Source of the DNA: Mycobacterium spongiae | GTDB taxonomy: Bacteria > Actinomycetota > Actinomycetes > Mycobacteriales > Mycobacteriaceae | DNA: 64,000 bases | NCBI RefSeq assembly: GCF_018278905.1 | Contig: NZ_CP046600.1 | Coordinates: 992,001 to 1,056,000, forward strand | Direction of reading: 5' to 3' | Shown: piece after piece, positions 27,842-38,653 of the stretch | How positions within the stretch are numbered: position 1 is the stretch's first letter | Layout of the letters: each line of letters opens with the position of its first letter | Notes under the pieces: generated by a model | The model's database searches: none | Told to the model about the DNA's origin: nothing | What the model saw: only the letters and a program-made list of their open reading frames with translations | Translations under genes and position numbers: made by a program

Positions 27842-28723
27842 CTACTTGGCCAGGGTGAACTGGTTGCAGTCGATGTAGCCCATCCGGAAGGCCTTGGCGC
27901 AGCCGGTGAGGTATTTGATGTACCGCTCGTAGACCTCTTCGGATTGAATCTCGATGGCCTCGTCCTTGCGCGCCTCCAGGGCCTCCGCCCACAGGTCGAG
28001 GGTCCTGGCAAAATCCGGCTGCAGCGACTGGCGACGGGTCACGGTGAAACCCACCTTTTCCGCGTGTTCTTCCACGGACTCGATCATGGGCAGCCTGCCG
28101 CCCGGGAAAATTTCGGCCAGGATGAACTTGATGAACTTGGCCCACTCCATCGTGACTGGTATCCCGCGCGCCATCACCTGCTTGGGGTGCAGACCCGTGA
28201 TCGAGTGCAGCAGCATCACGCCGTCAGCAGGCATGGCCTCGTAGGCGAATTTGAAGAAGTCGTCGTAGCGGTGGAAGCCGAAGTGCTCGAGCGCCTCAAT
28301 GGTGACGATGCGGTCTACCGGATCGCTGAACTCGGCCCAGTCGCGCAACAGCACCTGGTGCGTCCGATTGCTATCGACCTCGTCGAGCACCTGTTGGCAG
28401 TAGGCGTGCTGGTTCTTCGACAGCGTTAGCCCGACCACGTTGACGTCATACTTCTCGATGGCGCGCTTCATGGTGGAGCCCCAGCCGCAGCCGATGTCGA
28501 GCAGGGTCATCCCGGGCTCGAGGCCGAGCTTGCCGAGCGTCAGGTCGAGCTTGGCGAGCTGCGCTTCGTGCAGAGTCATGTCCTCGCGTTCGAAGTATGC
28601 GCAGCTATACGTGCGGGTCGGGTCCTGGAACAGCGCGAAGAACTCATTCGACAGGTCGTAGTGTGCCTGCACGTCTTCAAGATTTGACGGCGTGCACACG
28701 GTGCCCGCTGGTTTGTCAGACAT
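27842..28723 (-). CDS. mmaA3: Methoxy mycolic acid methyltransferase MmaA3
   Basis: A 293-residue paralogue, the length of Rv0643c. SAM motif [17 protein letters not shown], then [22 protein letters not shown] (the tyrosine-containing version characteristic of MmaA3, not MmaA2). It O-methylates the secondary hydroxyl made by MmaA4 to give methoxymycolates. The C-terminus KAFRMGYIDCNQFTLAK is shared with MmaA2-type enzymes, so assignment rests on the central region and length. Confidence 0.88.
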   Translation of the reverse strand: MSDKPAGTVCTPSNLEDVQAHYDLSNEFFALFQDPTRTYSCAYFEREDMTLHEAQLAKLDLTLGKLGLEPGMTLLDIGCGWGSTMKRAIEKYDVNVVGLTLSKNQHAYCQQVLDEVDSNRTHQVLLRDWAEFSDPVDRIVTIEALEHFGFHRYDDFFKFAYEAMPADGVMLLHSITGLHPKQVMARGIPVTMEWAKFIKFILAEIFPGGRLPMIESVEEHAEKVGFTVTRRQSLQPDFARTLDLWAEALEARKDEAIEIQSEEVYERYIKYLTGCAKAFRMGYIDCNQFTLAK

Positions 28724-28853
28724 GGGTCCTCCCAGATGGGTGCGGGCACCTTCATCAGGTGGCCATCCCCGGCACCTTACACGGATGCGGGCCTAACCTA
28801 CCCATTTGCGATCGTGTGAATAGGCTTTTCCGATCCGGGCGCTGCGACGGTAC

Positions 28854-29762
<909 letters not shown>

Positions 29763-31109
29763 TTAGACCTCGACGTCGGATTGATGCTCGCGGCTGACTT
29801 CGACCATGAAGTTGGCGAAGTAGCCGGTCAGTTGCGGGTCGGACATCATCTGCCACTTCGGCGCCAGCAGTTTCATGTACCGCTCGACGTAGAGGAACTG
29901 CTTGCCGATCAACACCAGTTCGCGCGGCAGTTTGACGTCGTAGGCGTCGGCGAGCGCCGAGAGCTGGCGGCCGATGTCCGCATACGACATATCGCCCAGC
30001 GATTGCATGGTGAGCGGGGTGGCGAACTTCTCCAGATCCTTGGCGGCCTCGGCTTCGGGTTTCATGGTCCCCACGGCGCCCATCAGCACGACGATCTTGC
30101 CGGCCGCGGCATGGTCTTTCTTCACCAGCAGGGCATACACGAGCTCACGTAGCAGCCAGCGGGTTCGGGGATCGATGCGGCCCATGATCCCGAAGTCGAA
30201 GAACACGATGCGGCCCTCGTCGTCGACGTAGAGGTTGCCCGCGTGTAAGTCGCCGTGGAACAACCCATGCCGCAGGCCGCCTTCGAAGACCGAGAACAGC
30301 AGCGCCTTCACCAGCTCGACACCGTCGAACCCCGCCTTGCGGATGGCGGCCGCGTCGTCGATGCGGATTCCGTGCACCCGCTCCATGGTCAGCACTCGTT
30401 CGGTGGTGAAATCCCAATGCACGTGCGGTACCCGGATATTGCGACCCAACGGTGAGGCGTGCAGATGAGAGACCCAGGCTTCCATCGACTGCGCCTCGAG
30501 TCGAAAGTCCAGCTCTTCGGCCAGGTTGTCGGCGAAGTCGGCGACCACGTCTTGGGCAGACAGTCGGCGGCCCAGCTTGGCCAATTCGACGGCCTGCGCG
30601 AACCGCTTCAGGATCTGCAGGTCTGCGGTGACCCGGCGGCGGATACCGGGCCGCTGGATCTTGACAACGACGTCCTCGCCGCTGTGTAGCGTCGCGTAGT
30701 GGACCTGCGCGATGGACGCCGACGCGAACGGCTCCTCGTCGAAAGTGGCGAAAAGATTGGCCGGCTCGTCCCCGAACTCCTCGACGAAGAGCTTGTGTAC
30801 CTCGTCGGTATTAGCGGGTGGCACCCGGTCGAGAAGGCCGCGGAATTCGCGGGAGAGCGACTCTCCGAACGCCCCGGGGCTCGACGCGATGATTTGCCCG
30901 AACTTCACGTACGTCGGACCGAGGTCGGCAAAGGTCTGGGGGATCTCTTTGATGACCTTGTGCTGCAACGCACCCTTGCCCGGCAGCTTCGTGGCCAGCC
31001 GAGCGGCGGTGCGGGTGACCTGCCATCCGGTGGCGGCTACCCGGGCCGCTTCAACCGGCAGCGGCACCCGGTCAAGCTTGACCACCTCGCGGTGTTTTGT
31101 AGAACTCAT
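29763..31109 (-). CDS. ABC1/UbiB (AarF) family atypical kinase-like protein
   Basis: A 448-residue protein of the ABC1/ADCK family, positional match of Rv0647c. Family motifs: the KxGQ element VKFGQIIASSPG, the Ala-rich loop ASASIAQVHYA, the VVVKIQRPG lysine, the HGLFHGDLHAGNLYV catalytic loop and the VFFDFGIMGR metal-binding motif. Members are ATP-binding proteins linked to quinone or lipid metabolism rather than classic protein kinases. It precedes mmaA1 by about 48 bases in the same direction. Confidence 0.9.
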   Translation of the reverse strand: MSSTKHREVVKLDRVPLPVEAARVAATGWQVTRTAARLATKLPGKGALQHKVIKEIPQTFADLGPTYVKFGQIIASSPGAFGESLSREFRGLLDRVPPANTDEVHKLFVEEFGDEPANLFATFDEEPFASASIAQVHYATLHSGEDVVVKIQRPGIRRRVTADLQILKRFAQAVELAKLGRRLSAQDVVADFADNLAEELDFRLEAQSMEAWVSHLHASPLGRNIRVPHVHWDFTTERVLTMERVHGIRIDDAAAIRKAGFDGVELVKALLFSVFEGGLRHGLFHGDLHAGNLYVDDEGRIVFFDFGIMGRIDPRTRWLLRELVYALLVKKDHAAAGKIVVLMGAVGTMKPEAEAAKDLEKFATPLTMQSLGDMSYADIGRQLSALADAYDVKLPRELVLIGKQFLYVERYMKLLAPKWQMMSDPQLTGYFANFMVEVSREHQSDVEV

Positions 31110-31252
31110 TCCAGCAGTGTGCCAAACCGAAGCAAGCGAGTCCCAATTTGCGTGAGCCCGCTCACGTGCTGGTAATGGTCGCCGAATGTGTCATCGTTGC
31201 GAAAATCCGGCCGGAATTTCGCACTGATTGCACATTCGGTGGCGCTCCGAAA

Positions 31253-32170
31253 TTAGTCGGCAAGGGCGAAGTTCTCGGTGAGAGTTTCAACGATAGGACG
31301 CCACACGGGCTCGGGAAGGTCATGGCCCATTCCATCGACCACGACAAAGCGAGCACCTGGGATGGCCGCGGCCACGCCCCGCCCGTTGCGTGGCCGCAGC
31401 ATCGGATCCACCGAACCGTGCAGCACCACGGTAGGCGCGGAGATCGCCTTGCTGTAGGCCAGCAGGCTGCCGGTGCCCAGCACGGCGTCGAACTGGCGCA
31501 CGATGCCCGGCGGATAGTTGCAACGTTCCGCCAGCTGCTGGACGCGATTGCGTAGCGCGCCGTCGGATGGCAGGAAGTTCGGGCCGTTGAACACTGCGAT
31601 ATTGCGCACCTCGAAGGCCAATTTCTCCTCGACGGACGCGTCCTTGGGTGGCGAGTCGAACGCTCGCTTGATAACCCGCCAGGCCGGTGGTGCCGACAGT
31701 GGTTTGCCCGTGGTCGACATGATGATGCCCAGCGACGCCACCCGCGCCTGCTGGGTGCCGGCGAGGATCTGCGCGATCATCCCGCCGAGGGAGGCGCCCA
31801 CGATGTGGGCTCGCGTAATGCGCAGATGATCCAGGAGAGCGACGACGTCCTGCGTCATGTCGATCAGGGTGTAGGGCACTGGGCTGGGTTTGCCCAGCAA
31901 GTAGCGGCCGATGCGCCGGTAGACCGAGCCGTCCGCGCGCAGTCCGTGCATCTTGGCCGACAACCCCGTGTCTCGGTGGTCGAACCGGACGACTCGGTAT
32001 CCGGCGTCGACCAGTTGGGCGCAAAAGCCGTCCGGCCACATCGGCAGCTGTGCGCCCAGGCCCATGATGAGCAGCGCCGGAGGACCGGCTGGGTTGCCGA
32101 GCTCCTCGTAGTAGAGCTCGACGACGCCGTCAGGCGTCTCCCGGCGAGCTACGCCGCTTGTGGTCAGCAC
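31253..32170 (-). CDS. lipG: Alpha/beta hydrolase LipG
   Basis: A 305-residue alpha/beta-hydrolase, similar in size to Rv0646c. Nucleophile elbow GASLGG, catalytic Asp in LHGSVDPML, and His in GMGHDLP complete the triad; the oxyanion region is IMGLGAQ. LipG is annotated as lipase/esterase and, in M. tuberculosis, phospholipase or thioesterase activity has been reported for it. It lies nine bases after the DinB-like gene stop, suggesting co-transcription. Confidence 0.9.
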   Translation of the reverse strand: MLTTSGVARRETPDGVVELYYEELGNPAGPPALLIMGLGAQLPMWPDGFCAQLVDAGYRVVRFDHRDTGLSAKMHGLRADGSVYRRIGRYLLGKPSPVPYTLIDMTQDVVALLDHLRITRAHIVGASLGGMIAQILAGTQQARVASLGIIMSTTGKPLSAPPAWRVIKRAFDSPPKDASVEEKLAFEVRNIAVFNGPNFLPSDGALRNRVQQLAERCNYPPGIVRQFDAVLGTGSLLAYSKAISAPTVVLHGSVDPMLRPRNGRGVAAAIPGARFVVVDGMGHDLPEPVWRPIVETLTENFALAD

Positions 32171-32179
32171 ATCTTCTTT

Positions 32180-32776
32180 CTACTCAGGCCGTCGCCAGGG
32201 CGACAGCCACGGCTGCGGTTTCCAGTGCTCCTGCGCGGCGATCAGTTCATACATGGTGGCGCCGTCGATGCTCTCGCGGACGATGTCGGCGTGTCCGGCG
32301 TGGCGGGCCAGCTCGTTGATGACGTGCAGGATGACCCACCGCACCGACCAGGCTTCGATATCGGGGGGAAACCATGGAATCTCAGCCGGAACCGGCACTG
32401 CGGCGTCCAAGTCCGCAATTTCCACCAACCGCAGCGATTTCGCATTCTCTGTTTCGAATTCCCGCAGCAGCCCCGCCAGCGTGTCGTCGGAGCGCATCAC
32501 GAACTCGTCGGAGAATTCCTCGGCGATCTCGTCGAACGGGCGGGGGTCTCGAGGTGGTGCTTGGGGTGCCGCGGCGACGCGTGCCATCCAATTGCGCTGC
32601 ACACCGGTGGCATGCTTGACCAGCCCGCCGATCGACAGAGCGCTGACCGACGGCGTGGCCCTGGCTTGCTCGTCGGTGAGGCCATGCGACACCGCGAAGT
32701 AGGCGCTCTGGTGATACGCAAGGAACTCCCGCAGCGCGCCGCGCTCGTCGCTCACCCGGCCAGCCAGAGCCGGCAT
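32180..32776 (-). CDS. DinB-like (DUF664) protein, possible thiol-dependent transferase
   Basis: A 198-residue protein starting MPALAGRVSDERGALREFLAYHQSAYFAVSHGL. It has the four-helix DinB/MDMPI layout with metal-ligand histidines visible in LVKHATGVQ (first) and ARHAGHADIVRE (second and third). Such proteins often use mycothiol as cofactor (family knowledge; substrate unknown). The ATG at 32776 follows an AGAAGGAG site. A much longer in-frame reading upstream, antisense to the mannosidase gene, is a shadow and was excluded. Confidence 0.85.
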   Translation of the reverse strand: MPALAGRVSDERGALREFLAYHQSAYFAVSHGLTDEQARATPSVSALSIGGLVKHATGVQRNWMARVAAAPQAPPRDPRPFDEIAEEFSDEFVMRSDDTLAGLLREFETENAKSLRLVEIADLDAAVPVPAEIPWFPPDIEAWSVRWVILHVINELARHAGHADIVRESIDGATMYELIAAQEHWKPQPWLSPWRRPE

Positions 32777-32866
32777 GCTCACTCCTTCTGGTCGACGCCA
32801 TGACATCGAATGCTGCAGGCGTGACCGGGGCGTCAATCCGCCGGTCGGGCGCCGTATGGTGCGGTA

Positions 32867-35800
32867 ATGCAGGTGGTTTCGGCGGAGTCTACCGAGCTTT
32901 TTGTAGGCCCGGCCGACGAGCCGCTGCAGCTGGCGCGCGTCACGGTCACCGGGTGCACGGAGCCGACGTCGATTCGCATCGATGGCCCAGGGGTGCGTGG
33001 CCAGGCGGCCGCCACGATCGGCGACTGCGTCATCGAGATTCCGGTTACGGTCGAGGCGCCGGTTGTCGGCGAACGCCGCGCCGCCCGGGTGCAGCCCGGC
33101 GACAGGCCCGGGCTGCCCTTCGAGTTCGTCGTCGCCGAGCCGGGGTGGACGATGTTCATGGTCAGCCACTTCCACTACGACCCGGTGTGGTGGAACACCC
33201 AGGGCGCCTATACCAGCCGATGGACCGAAGACCCGCCCGGACGAGCCCGCCAGGCCAACGGCTTCGCATTGGTGGCGGCGCACTTGGAAATGGCGCGCCG
33301 CGAGCCTGAGTACAAATTCGTGCTGGCCGAGGTGGACTACCTCAAGCCGTATTGGGACGCCCACCCCGAGGACCGCGCTGACCTGCGCCGATTCCTTGCG
33401 CAAGGCCGAGTCGAAGTGATGGGCGGCACCTACAACGAACCCAACACCAACCTGACAAGTCCCGAGACCACCATCCGCAACTTGGTACACGGCATCGGGT
33501 TTCAGCGCGACGTGCTCGGGGCGGACCCGGCGACCGCATGGCAGCTCGACGTGTTCGGCCACGATCCGCAGTTTCCCGGAATGGCCGCCGATGCCGGGCT
33601 GACGTCGAGTTCGTGGGCACGGGGGCCGCACCACCAATGGGGCCCGGCGCACGGCGGCTCGGAAAGTGGCGGGGTCGAGCGGATGCAGTTTTGCAGCGAG
33701 TTCGAGTGGATCGCGCCTTCCGGGCGTGGGCTGTTGACCCATTACATGCCGGCGCATTATTCGGCGGGCTGGTGGATGGACTCTTCGACGTCGCTGGCCG
33801 AGGCGCAAGACGCCACCTACGCGCTGTTCGGTCAGCTCAAGGAGGTCGCGCTGACCCGCAACGTGCTGCTGCCGGTCGGCACCGATTACACTCCGCCGAA
33901 CAAGTGGGTCACCGCGATCCACCGCGACTGGGGCGCCCGCTACACCTGGCCGCGATTCGTGTGCGGGCTACCACGGGAGTTCTTCGCGGCGGTTCGCGCC
34001 GAACTGACCGAGCGCGGTGTTGAGCCGTCGCCGCAGACCCGCGACATGAACCCGATCTACACCGGCAAGGACGTGTCGTACATCGACACCAAACAAGCCA
34101 ACCGGGCCGCGGAGAACGCCGTCCTGGATGCCGAGCGATTCGCCGTATTCGCTGCTTTGCTGAGCGGCGCCGAGTACCCGCAGGCGCCGTTGGCCAAGGC
34201 CTGGGTGCAGCTGGCCTACGGCGCACACCACGACGCGATCACCGGCTCGGAATCCGACCAGGTCTACCTCGATCTGCTCACCGGTTGGCGCGACGCATGG
34301 GAATTGGGCCGGGCCGCGCGGGACAACTCGCTGGCGCTGCTGTCCAGCGTCGTCGCTGGTTCGGACGACACGGTGGTCGTATGGAACCCGCTGACCCACC
34401 AGCGCAGCGATGTCGTCACTGCCAGCATTGACCCGCCGGTCGACGCCGGCGTGCGAGTCCTGGACGCCGACGGCACCGAGGTGCCCGTGCAGGTCGAGCA
34501 CGACGGACGATCGGTGACCTGGCTGGCTCGCGATGTGCCGTCGCTCGGCTGGCGGGCGTACCGGCTGAGTCCCGCCGACGACGTGGCCGGTTGGCAGTCG
34601 GTTGCCGGCACGGAGATCGCCAACGAGCACTTCCGGCTGGCCGCGGACGCCGACCGCGGCGGAGCGGTGCGGTCGCTGGTTCATCAGGGCCGCCAGCTGA
34701 TCGCTGACGGCGGGCTGGGAAATGAGCTCGCCGTCTACGAGGAATACCCAGCGCACCCAACGCAGGGGGAGGGCCCGTGGCATCTGCTGCCCAAGGGGCC
34801 GGTGGTCTGCTCGTCGGAATCGGTCGCTTCGGTGCGGGCCTACCACGGGCCGCTGGGGCAACGGCTGGTCGTGGCGGGCCGGATCGACACGGTACTGAGC
34901 TACACCCAGACCCTGACCTTGTGGCACGGCGTGGCTCGGGTGGACTGCCGCACGACCATCGACGGGTTCACCGGGTCAGATCGCTTGCTGCGGCTGCGCT
35001 GGCCGTGCCCGGTGCCGGGCGCGATGCCGGTCAGTGAGGTCGGCGACGCCGTTGTCGGTCGCGGATTCGCGTTGCTGCACGACGGCCCCGAATCGGTGGA
35101 CACCGCACAGCATCTGTGGACGCTGGACAACCCGGCGTACGGCTGGTTCGGTCTGTCCTCGGCGATGCGGGTGCGCGTCGGCGACGCGGTGCGGGCAGTG
35201 TCAGTCGCCGAGGTCGTCTCGCCGGCGGAGGCGATGTCCGGCCCGCTCGCGCGCGACCTTATGGTCGCGTTGGTCCGCGCCAGTGTCACCGCCACGTGCA
35301 GCGGCGCGGACAAGCCGCGCTACGGCCACCTCGACGTCGACTCCAATCTGCCGGACACGCGGATTGCGCTGGGTGGGCCCGACCGCAACACCTTCACCAA
35401 GGCCGTACTGGCCAGCGCCGACCCGGAGTACACCGCGGAACTCGAAAGCCAACTCGCGAGCACCGGGCGGGCCAGAGTGTGGGTGCCCGCGGCCGCCGAA
35501 TCCACGCCGTTGGCCGCGGCGTGGCTGCCCGGTGCCGACCTTCGCGCACCGCGGGCGCTGCCGGTGTTGGTGATCGACGGCTCCGATGACACGAACCTGC
35601 GGACCGAGATCGCGTCGGTGGCCGACGACCTGGCGGACGCCGAGATCGTCGTCACGCAGCGGGTCGGATCGGGGATGGAACCTTTCGAGGCCCGTACGGT
35701 TGCGTTGCTCAACCGCGGGGTGCCCAGCTTCGCCGTCGACGTCGACGGGACCTTGCATACCGCGCTGATGCGGTCCTGCACCGGGTGGCCGTCCGGCGTC

Positions 35801-37075
35801 TGGATCGACGAACCGCGCCGCACCGCGCCGGACGGCTCCAGCTTTCAACTCCAGCACTGGACCCATCATTTCGACTACGCATTAGTCTGCGGCGCCGGCG
35901 ATTGGCGGGATGCCGGGATCCCGGCTCACAGCGCACGGTTCTCCCACCCACTGCTCGTCATGCCCGCACGCGACCGCGGAGTCAACCTGTCGCGCGTCGG
36001 TTCGTTGTTGCGTCTTGAGCCGGCCGAATCGGTGCACCTGGGAGCTCTCAAAGCGGCAGGCAACCCCTTGGCCAGCGGCAGCGGGAATCCGGTCGACCCG
36101 GCTGCGGTGGCGCTGCGGTTGGTGGAGACGAGCGGGACTGGTGCGCGCGTCGCGCTGGACTGCGACCTCGGCGCCATACAGACGGGCGAGCTGGCCGATC
36201 TGTTGGAGACCCCGGTCGGAGTGCTGGCGGGGCGCACACGGTCATCGGATCTCGACGGGTTCCAGGTCGCCACGATGCTGGCCCGGTTTGACCTACCCAA
36301 GGTGCTCGATGCCGATGGAATGGCACTGGCCCCGCACGCCGAGGCCGCCCAGCCGCTCTATGCGCGCTATTGGCTGCACAACCGCGGTCCCGCGCCGCTG
36401 GGTGGGTTGCCGGCCGTCGCCTATGTGCATCCGCAATCGGCAACCGCCACGCCGGGCAGCGACGTGGTGTTGCGCCTGACTGCCGCCAGCGATTGCACCG
36501 ATTCCGCGCTGACTGGCGTGGTTGTGCTCAGGTGCGCCGACGGTTGGTCGGCGACACCACCCGAGCTGCCGTTCACGCTATCCAGCGGGCAGCATCTCGA
36601 GGCCGACGTGGTGGTGCGCATCCCGGACGAAACTTCTCCGGGCCTATACCCCATCCGGGCCGCGCTGCGCGTCACAGACACGGCTGTACCGGTGGCCTGG
36701 CGCCAAGCGGTCGAAGACGTGTGCGTGGTCGCTGTCGGTGCTCGCGAAGATGTCGGCGAGCTGCTGTACCTCGTTGACGGGCCGACCGATGTCGAACTGG
36801 CCGCCGGCGACTCGGCCCAGCTGTCCATTGCGGTGGGCACCGATGCGTGCGCCGACGTTGCGATAGAGGCCCACCTGATCAGCCCGTGGGGAACCTGGGA
36901 GTGGATCGGCCCGGCGGTGCTCGGCGCCACGCTGCGGGCCCGGGGAACTGCCCAACTCGTCTTCGACGTGACCCCGCCGCACTCGCTGGAACCCGGACAG
37001 TGGTGGGCCCTTGTCCGAGTGGGTTGCGCGGGCAGGCTCGTCTACACGCCGGCGGTTAGGGTGACCGTGACATGA
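32867..37075 (+). CDS. Alpha-mannosidase, glycoside hydrolase family 38
   Basis: A 1402-residue protein, positional match of Rv0648 (somewhat longer). After an N-terminal domain of about 95 residues, the GH38 zinc site begins with SHFHYDPVWW, and the catalytic Asp nucleophile lies in WQLDVFGHDPQFPGM; further zinc-site elements include YGAHHDAITGSESDQ. The remainder is the large GH38 C-terminal beta-sandwich region, with a C-terminal NEW3-like domain (residues about 1180-1260). It would remove alpha-mannose units; no signal peptide is obvious, so it is probably cytosolic. The stop overlaps the next gene by four bases. Confidence 0.9.
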   Translation: MQVVSAESTELFVGPADEPLQLARVTVTGCTEPTSIRIDGPGVRGQAAATIGDCVIEIPVTVEAPVVGERRAARVQPGDRPGLPFEFVVAEPGWTMFMVSHFHYDPVWWNTQGAYTSRWTEDPPGRARQANGFALVAAHLEMARREPEYKFVLAEVDYLKPYWDAHPEDRADLRRFLAQGRVEVMGGTYNEPNTNLTSPETTIRNLVHGIGFQRDVLGADPATAWQLDVFGHDPQFPGMAADAGLTSSSWARGPHHQWGPAHGGSESGGVERMQFCSEFEWIAPSGRGLLTHYMPAHYSAGWWMDSSTSLAEAQDATYALFGQLKEVALTRNVLLPVGTDYTPPNKWVTAIHRDWGARYTWPRFVCGLPREFFAAVRAELTERGVEPSPQTRDMNPIYTGKDVSYIDTKQANRAAENAVLDAERFAVFAALLSGAEYPQAPLAKAWVQLAYGAHHDAITGSESDQVYLDLLTGWRDAWELGRAARDNSLALLSSVVAGSDDTVVVWNPLTHQRSDVVTASIDPPVDAGVRVLDADGTEVPVQVEHDGRSVTWLARDVPSLGWRAYRLSPADDVAGWQSVAGTEIANEHFRLAADADRGGAVRSLVHQGRQLIADGGLGNELAVYEEYPAHPTQGEGPWHLLPKGPVVCSSESVASVRAYHGPLGQRLVVAGRIDTVLSYTQTLTLWHGVARVDCRTTIDGFTGSDRLLRLRWPCPVPGAMPVSEVGDAVVGRGFALLHDGPESVDTAQHLWTLDNPAYGWFGLSSAMRVRVGDAVRAVSVAEVVSPAEAMSGPLARDLMVALVRASVTATCSGADKPRYGHLDVDSNLPDTRIALGGPDRNTFTKAVLASADPEYTAELESQLASTGRARVWVPAAAESTPLAAAWLPGADLRAPRALPVLVIDGSDDTNLRTEIASVADDLADAEIVVTQRVGSGMEPFEARTVALLNRGVPSFAVDVDGTLHTALMRSCTGWPSGVWIDEPRRTAPDGSSFQLQHWTHHFDYALVCGAGDWRDAGIPAHSARFSHPLLVMPARDRGVNLSRVGSLLRLEPAESVHLGALKAAGNPLASGSGNPVDPAAVALRLVETSGTGARVALDCDLGAIQTGELADLLETPVGVLAGRTRSSDLDGFQVATMLARFDLPKVLDADGMALAPHAEAAQPLYARYWLHNRGPAPLGGLPAVAYVHPQSATATPGSDVVLRLTAASDCTDSALTGVVVLRCADGWSATPPELPFTLSSGQHLEADVVVRIPDETSPGLYPIRAALRVTDTAVPVAWRQAVEDVCVVAVGAREDVGELLYLVDGPTDVELAAGDSAQLSIAVGTDACADVAIEAHLISPWGTWEWIGPAVLGATLRARGTAQLVFDVTPPHSLEPGQWWALVRVGCAGRLVYTPAVRVTVT

Positions 37076-37737
37076 GCGTCCCGGTCGGATTCCGCAGCTT
37101 CGCGCCCCCGGCGAGCATTGTCGCCGCGCGGGTGGTCGCGATGGTCGACGGCGTCGCGGTTGCCGTCGATGAGGTCGACGCCGCCGAAGCTCGGCTGCGC
37201 GCGGGTGCGCGGTCGGCCGCGCTGCCGGCCAGCGGCACCAGCGAAGGACGGCAGCTGCGGCGCTGGCTCACACAATTGATCGTGACCGAGCGGGTGGTCG
37301 CCGCCGAGGCGGTGCGGCGCGGGCTGCGCGTGACGGACGCGCCGACTCAGGCCGAGCTACTGCCCGATGCGACGGCCTGCCTCGAGGTCGGTAGTGTGGC
37401 CGCGGCGACGCTGGCCAATCCGCAGGCCCGAGCGCTTTTTGCCGACGTCACCACCGACGTCTGGGTCAGCGCCGACGAGGTAGCCGGTTACCACGCCCGC
37501 AACCCACTGCGGTTTGCCGCGCCCCGCGCCGACCGCGACGGCTGGCGCTCCCCGTCGACCGTCGGTCCGCCGTTGCAGCAGGTGCGGTCGGCGATTGCCG
37601 AGCACCTCGTGGGCGCCGCGCGGCGACGCGCTTTCCGGGTGTGGCTGGACGCGCGGCGCGCTGCGCTGGTCCAATTGGCCCCCGGCTACGAGCATCCCGG
37701 CGACCCGCGCCAGCCCGACAACACCCACCGGCACTGA
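37072..37737 (+). CDS. Conserved protein at the 'fabD2' position (Rv0649)
   Basis: A 221-residue protein overlapping the mannosidase stop by four bases (ATGA), so co-translated. H37Rv Rv0649 at this place is named fabD2, a putative malonyl-CoA:ACP transacylase. The sequence here has no GxSxG nucleophile elbow and is far shorter than FabD. The visible features are instead a segment VDGVAVAVDEVDAAEARLR and GRQLRRWLTQLIVTERVVAAEAVRRGLRV, which resemble the N-terminal region of SurA/parvulin-type folding helpers. No signal peptide is seen. Function unknown; the transacylase name is probably wrong. Confidence 0.7.
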   Translation: MSVPVGFRSFAPPASIVAARVVAMVDGVAVAVDEVDAAEARLRAGARSAALPASGTSEGRQLRRWLTQLIVTERVVAAEAVRRGLRVTDAPTQAELLPDATACLEVGSVAAATLANPQARALFADVTTDVWVSADEVAGYHARNPLRFAAPRADRDGWRSPSTVGPPLQQVRSAIAEHLVGAARRRAFRVWLDARRAALVQLAPGYEHPGDPRQPDNTHRH

Positions 37738-37744
37738 TCGACGC

Positions 37745-38653
37745 ATGCATACCCTCTGCCTCGACATCGGCGGCACCAAGATCGCCGCCGGCCTGGCCGA
37801 TCCCGCCGGCACACTGATACATACAGCCACCTGCGCTACCCCAGCCGCCAGCGGAGCCGAACAAGTCTGGGCCGCGGTCGCCGAGATGATCACCGATGCG
37901 CTCGGCGTGGCGGGCGGTGCCGTTGCTGCGGTCGGCATTGCCTCAGCAGGTCCCATTGACCTGCACAGCGGAACCGTTAGCCCGATCAATATCGCGTCCT
38001 GGCGTGGTTTCCCGCTGGTGGACAGGGTTGCGGGTGTGGTGCCCGGGGTGCCGGTACGACTGGGCGGCGATGGGGTCTGTATGGCGCTCGGCGAGCACTG
38101 GCGGGGAGCGGGGCGGGGCGCGCGCTTCCTGCTGGCCATGGTGGTCTCCACCGGCGTCGGCGGGGGACTGGTGCTCGACGGCGCCCCCTACGCCGGCCGC
38201 ACCGGCAATGCGGGTCACGTCGGACATGTGGTGGTCGACCGAGAGGGTGAGGCCTGCTCGTGCGGCGGCCGGGGCTGCGTTGAGACGGTCGCCTCCGGAC
38301 CGTCGATGGTGCGCTGGGCGCGGGCCAATGGCTGGTCGGCGCCGCCCGGCGCTGGCGCCAGGGCGCTGGCCGACGCGGCGCGCGCTGGTGATGAGGTGGC
38401 GCTGGCGGCATTTCACCGGGGCACCCGTGCTCTCGCGGCGATGATCGCCTCGGTCGGTGCGGTGTGCGACCTCGACCTGGTTATCGTCGGCGGTGGCGTC
38501 GCGAAATCGGGTCGCCTGCTGTTCGACCCGCTGCGCGAGGCCTTGGCCGACTATCTCGGTCTGGATTTTCTGTCCGCTCTGCGACTGGTACCCGCCGAGC
38601 TGGGGGGTGAAGCCGGCTTGGTCGGCGCGGTCAGGCTCGCGGGACTGGGCTGA
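37745..38653 (+). CDS. ROK family sugar kinase
   Basis: A 302-residue protein, equal in length to Rv0650. ATP-binding motif LDIGGTKIAAGL at the N-terminus, glycine-rich VVSTGVGGGLVLDG, and the zinc-binding ROK signature CSCGGRGCVETVASG (His-Cys-Cys-Cys type, with the preceding GHVGHVVVD). It probably phosphorylates a hexose; pairing with the GH38 mannosidase suggests mannose or a mannose derivative as substrate, by context only. It starts seven bases after the previous stop. Confidence 0.92.
   Translation: MHTLCLDIGGTKIAAGLADPAGTLIHTATCATPAASGAEQVWAAVAEMITDALGVAGGAVAAVGIASAGPIDLHSGTVSPINIASWRGFPLVDRVAGVVPGVPVRLGGDGVCMALGEHWRGAGRGARFLLAMVVSTGVGGGLVLDGAPYAGRTGNAGHVGHVVVDREGEACSCGGRGCVETVASGPSMVRWARANGWSAPPGAGARALADAARAGDEVALAAFHRGTRALAAMIASVGAVCDLDLVIVGGGVAKSGRLLFDPLREALADYLGLDFLSALRLVPAELGGEAGLVGAVRLAGLG

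Noticed and set aside
32777..33922. A long minus-strand extension upstream of the DinB-like gene
   Set aside because: It is antisense to the GH38 mannosidase, shows no domain, and the DinB family start with ribosome-binding site is at 32776.
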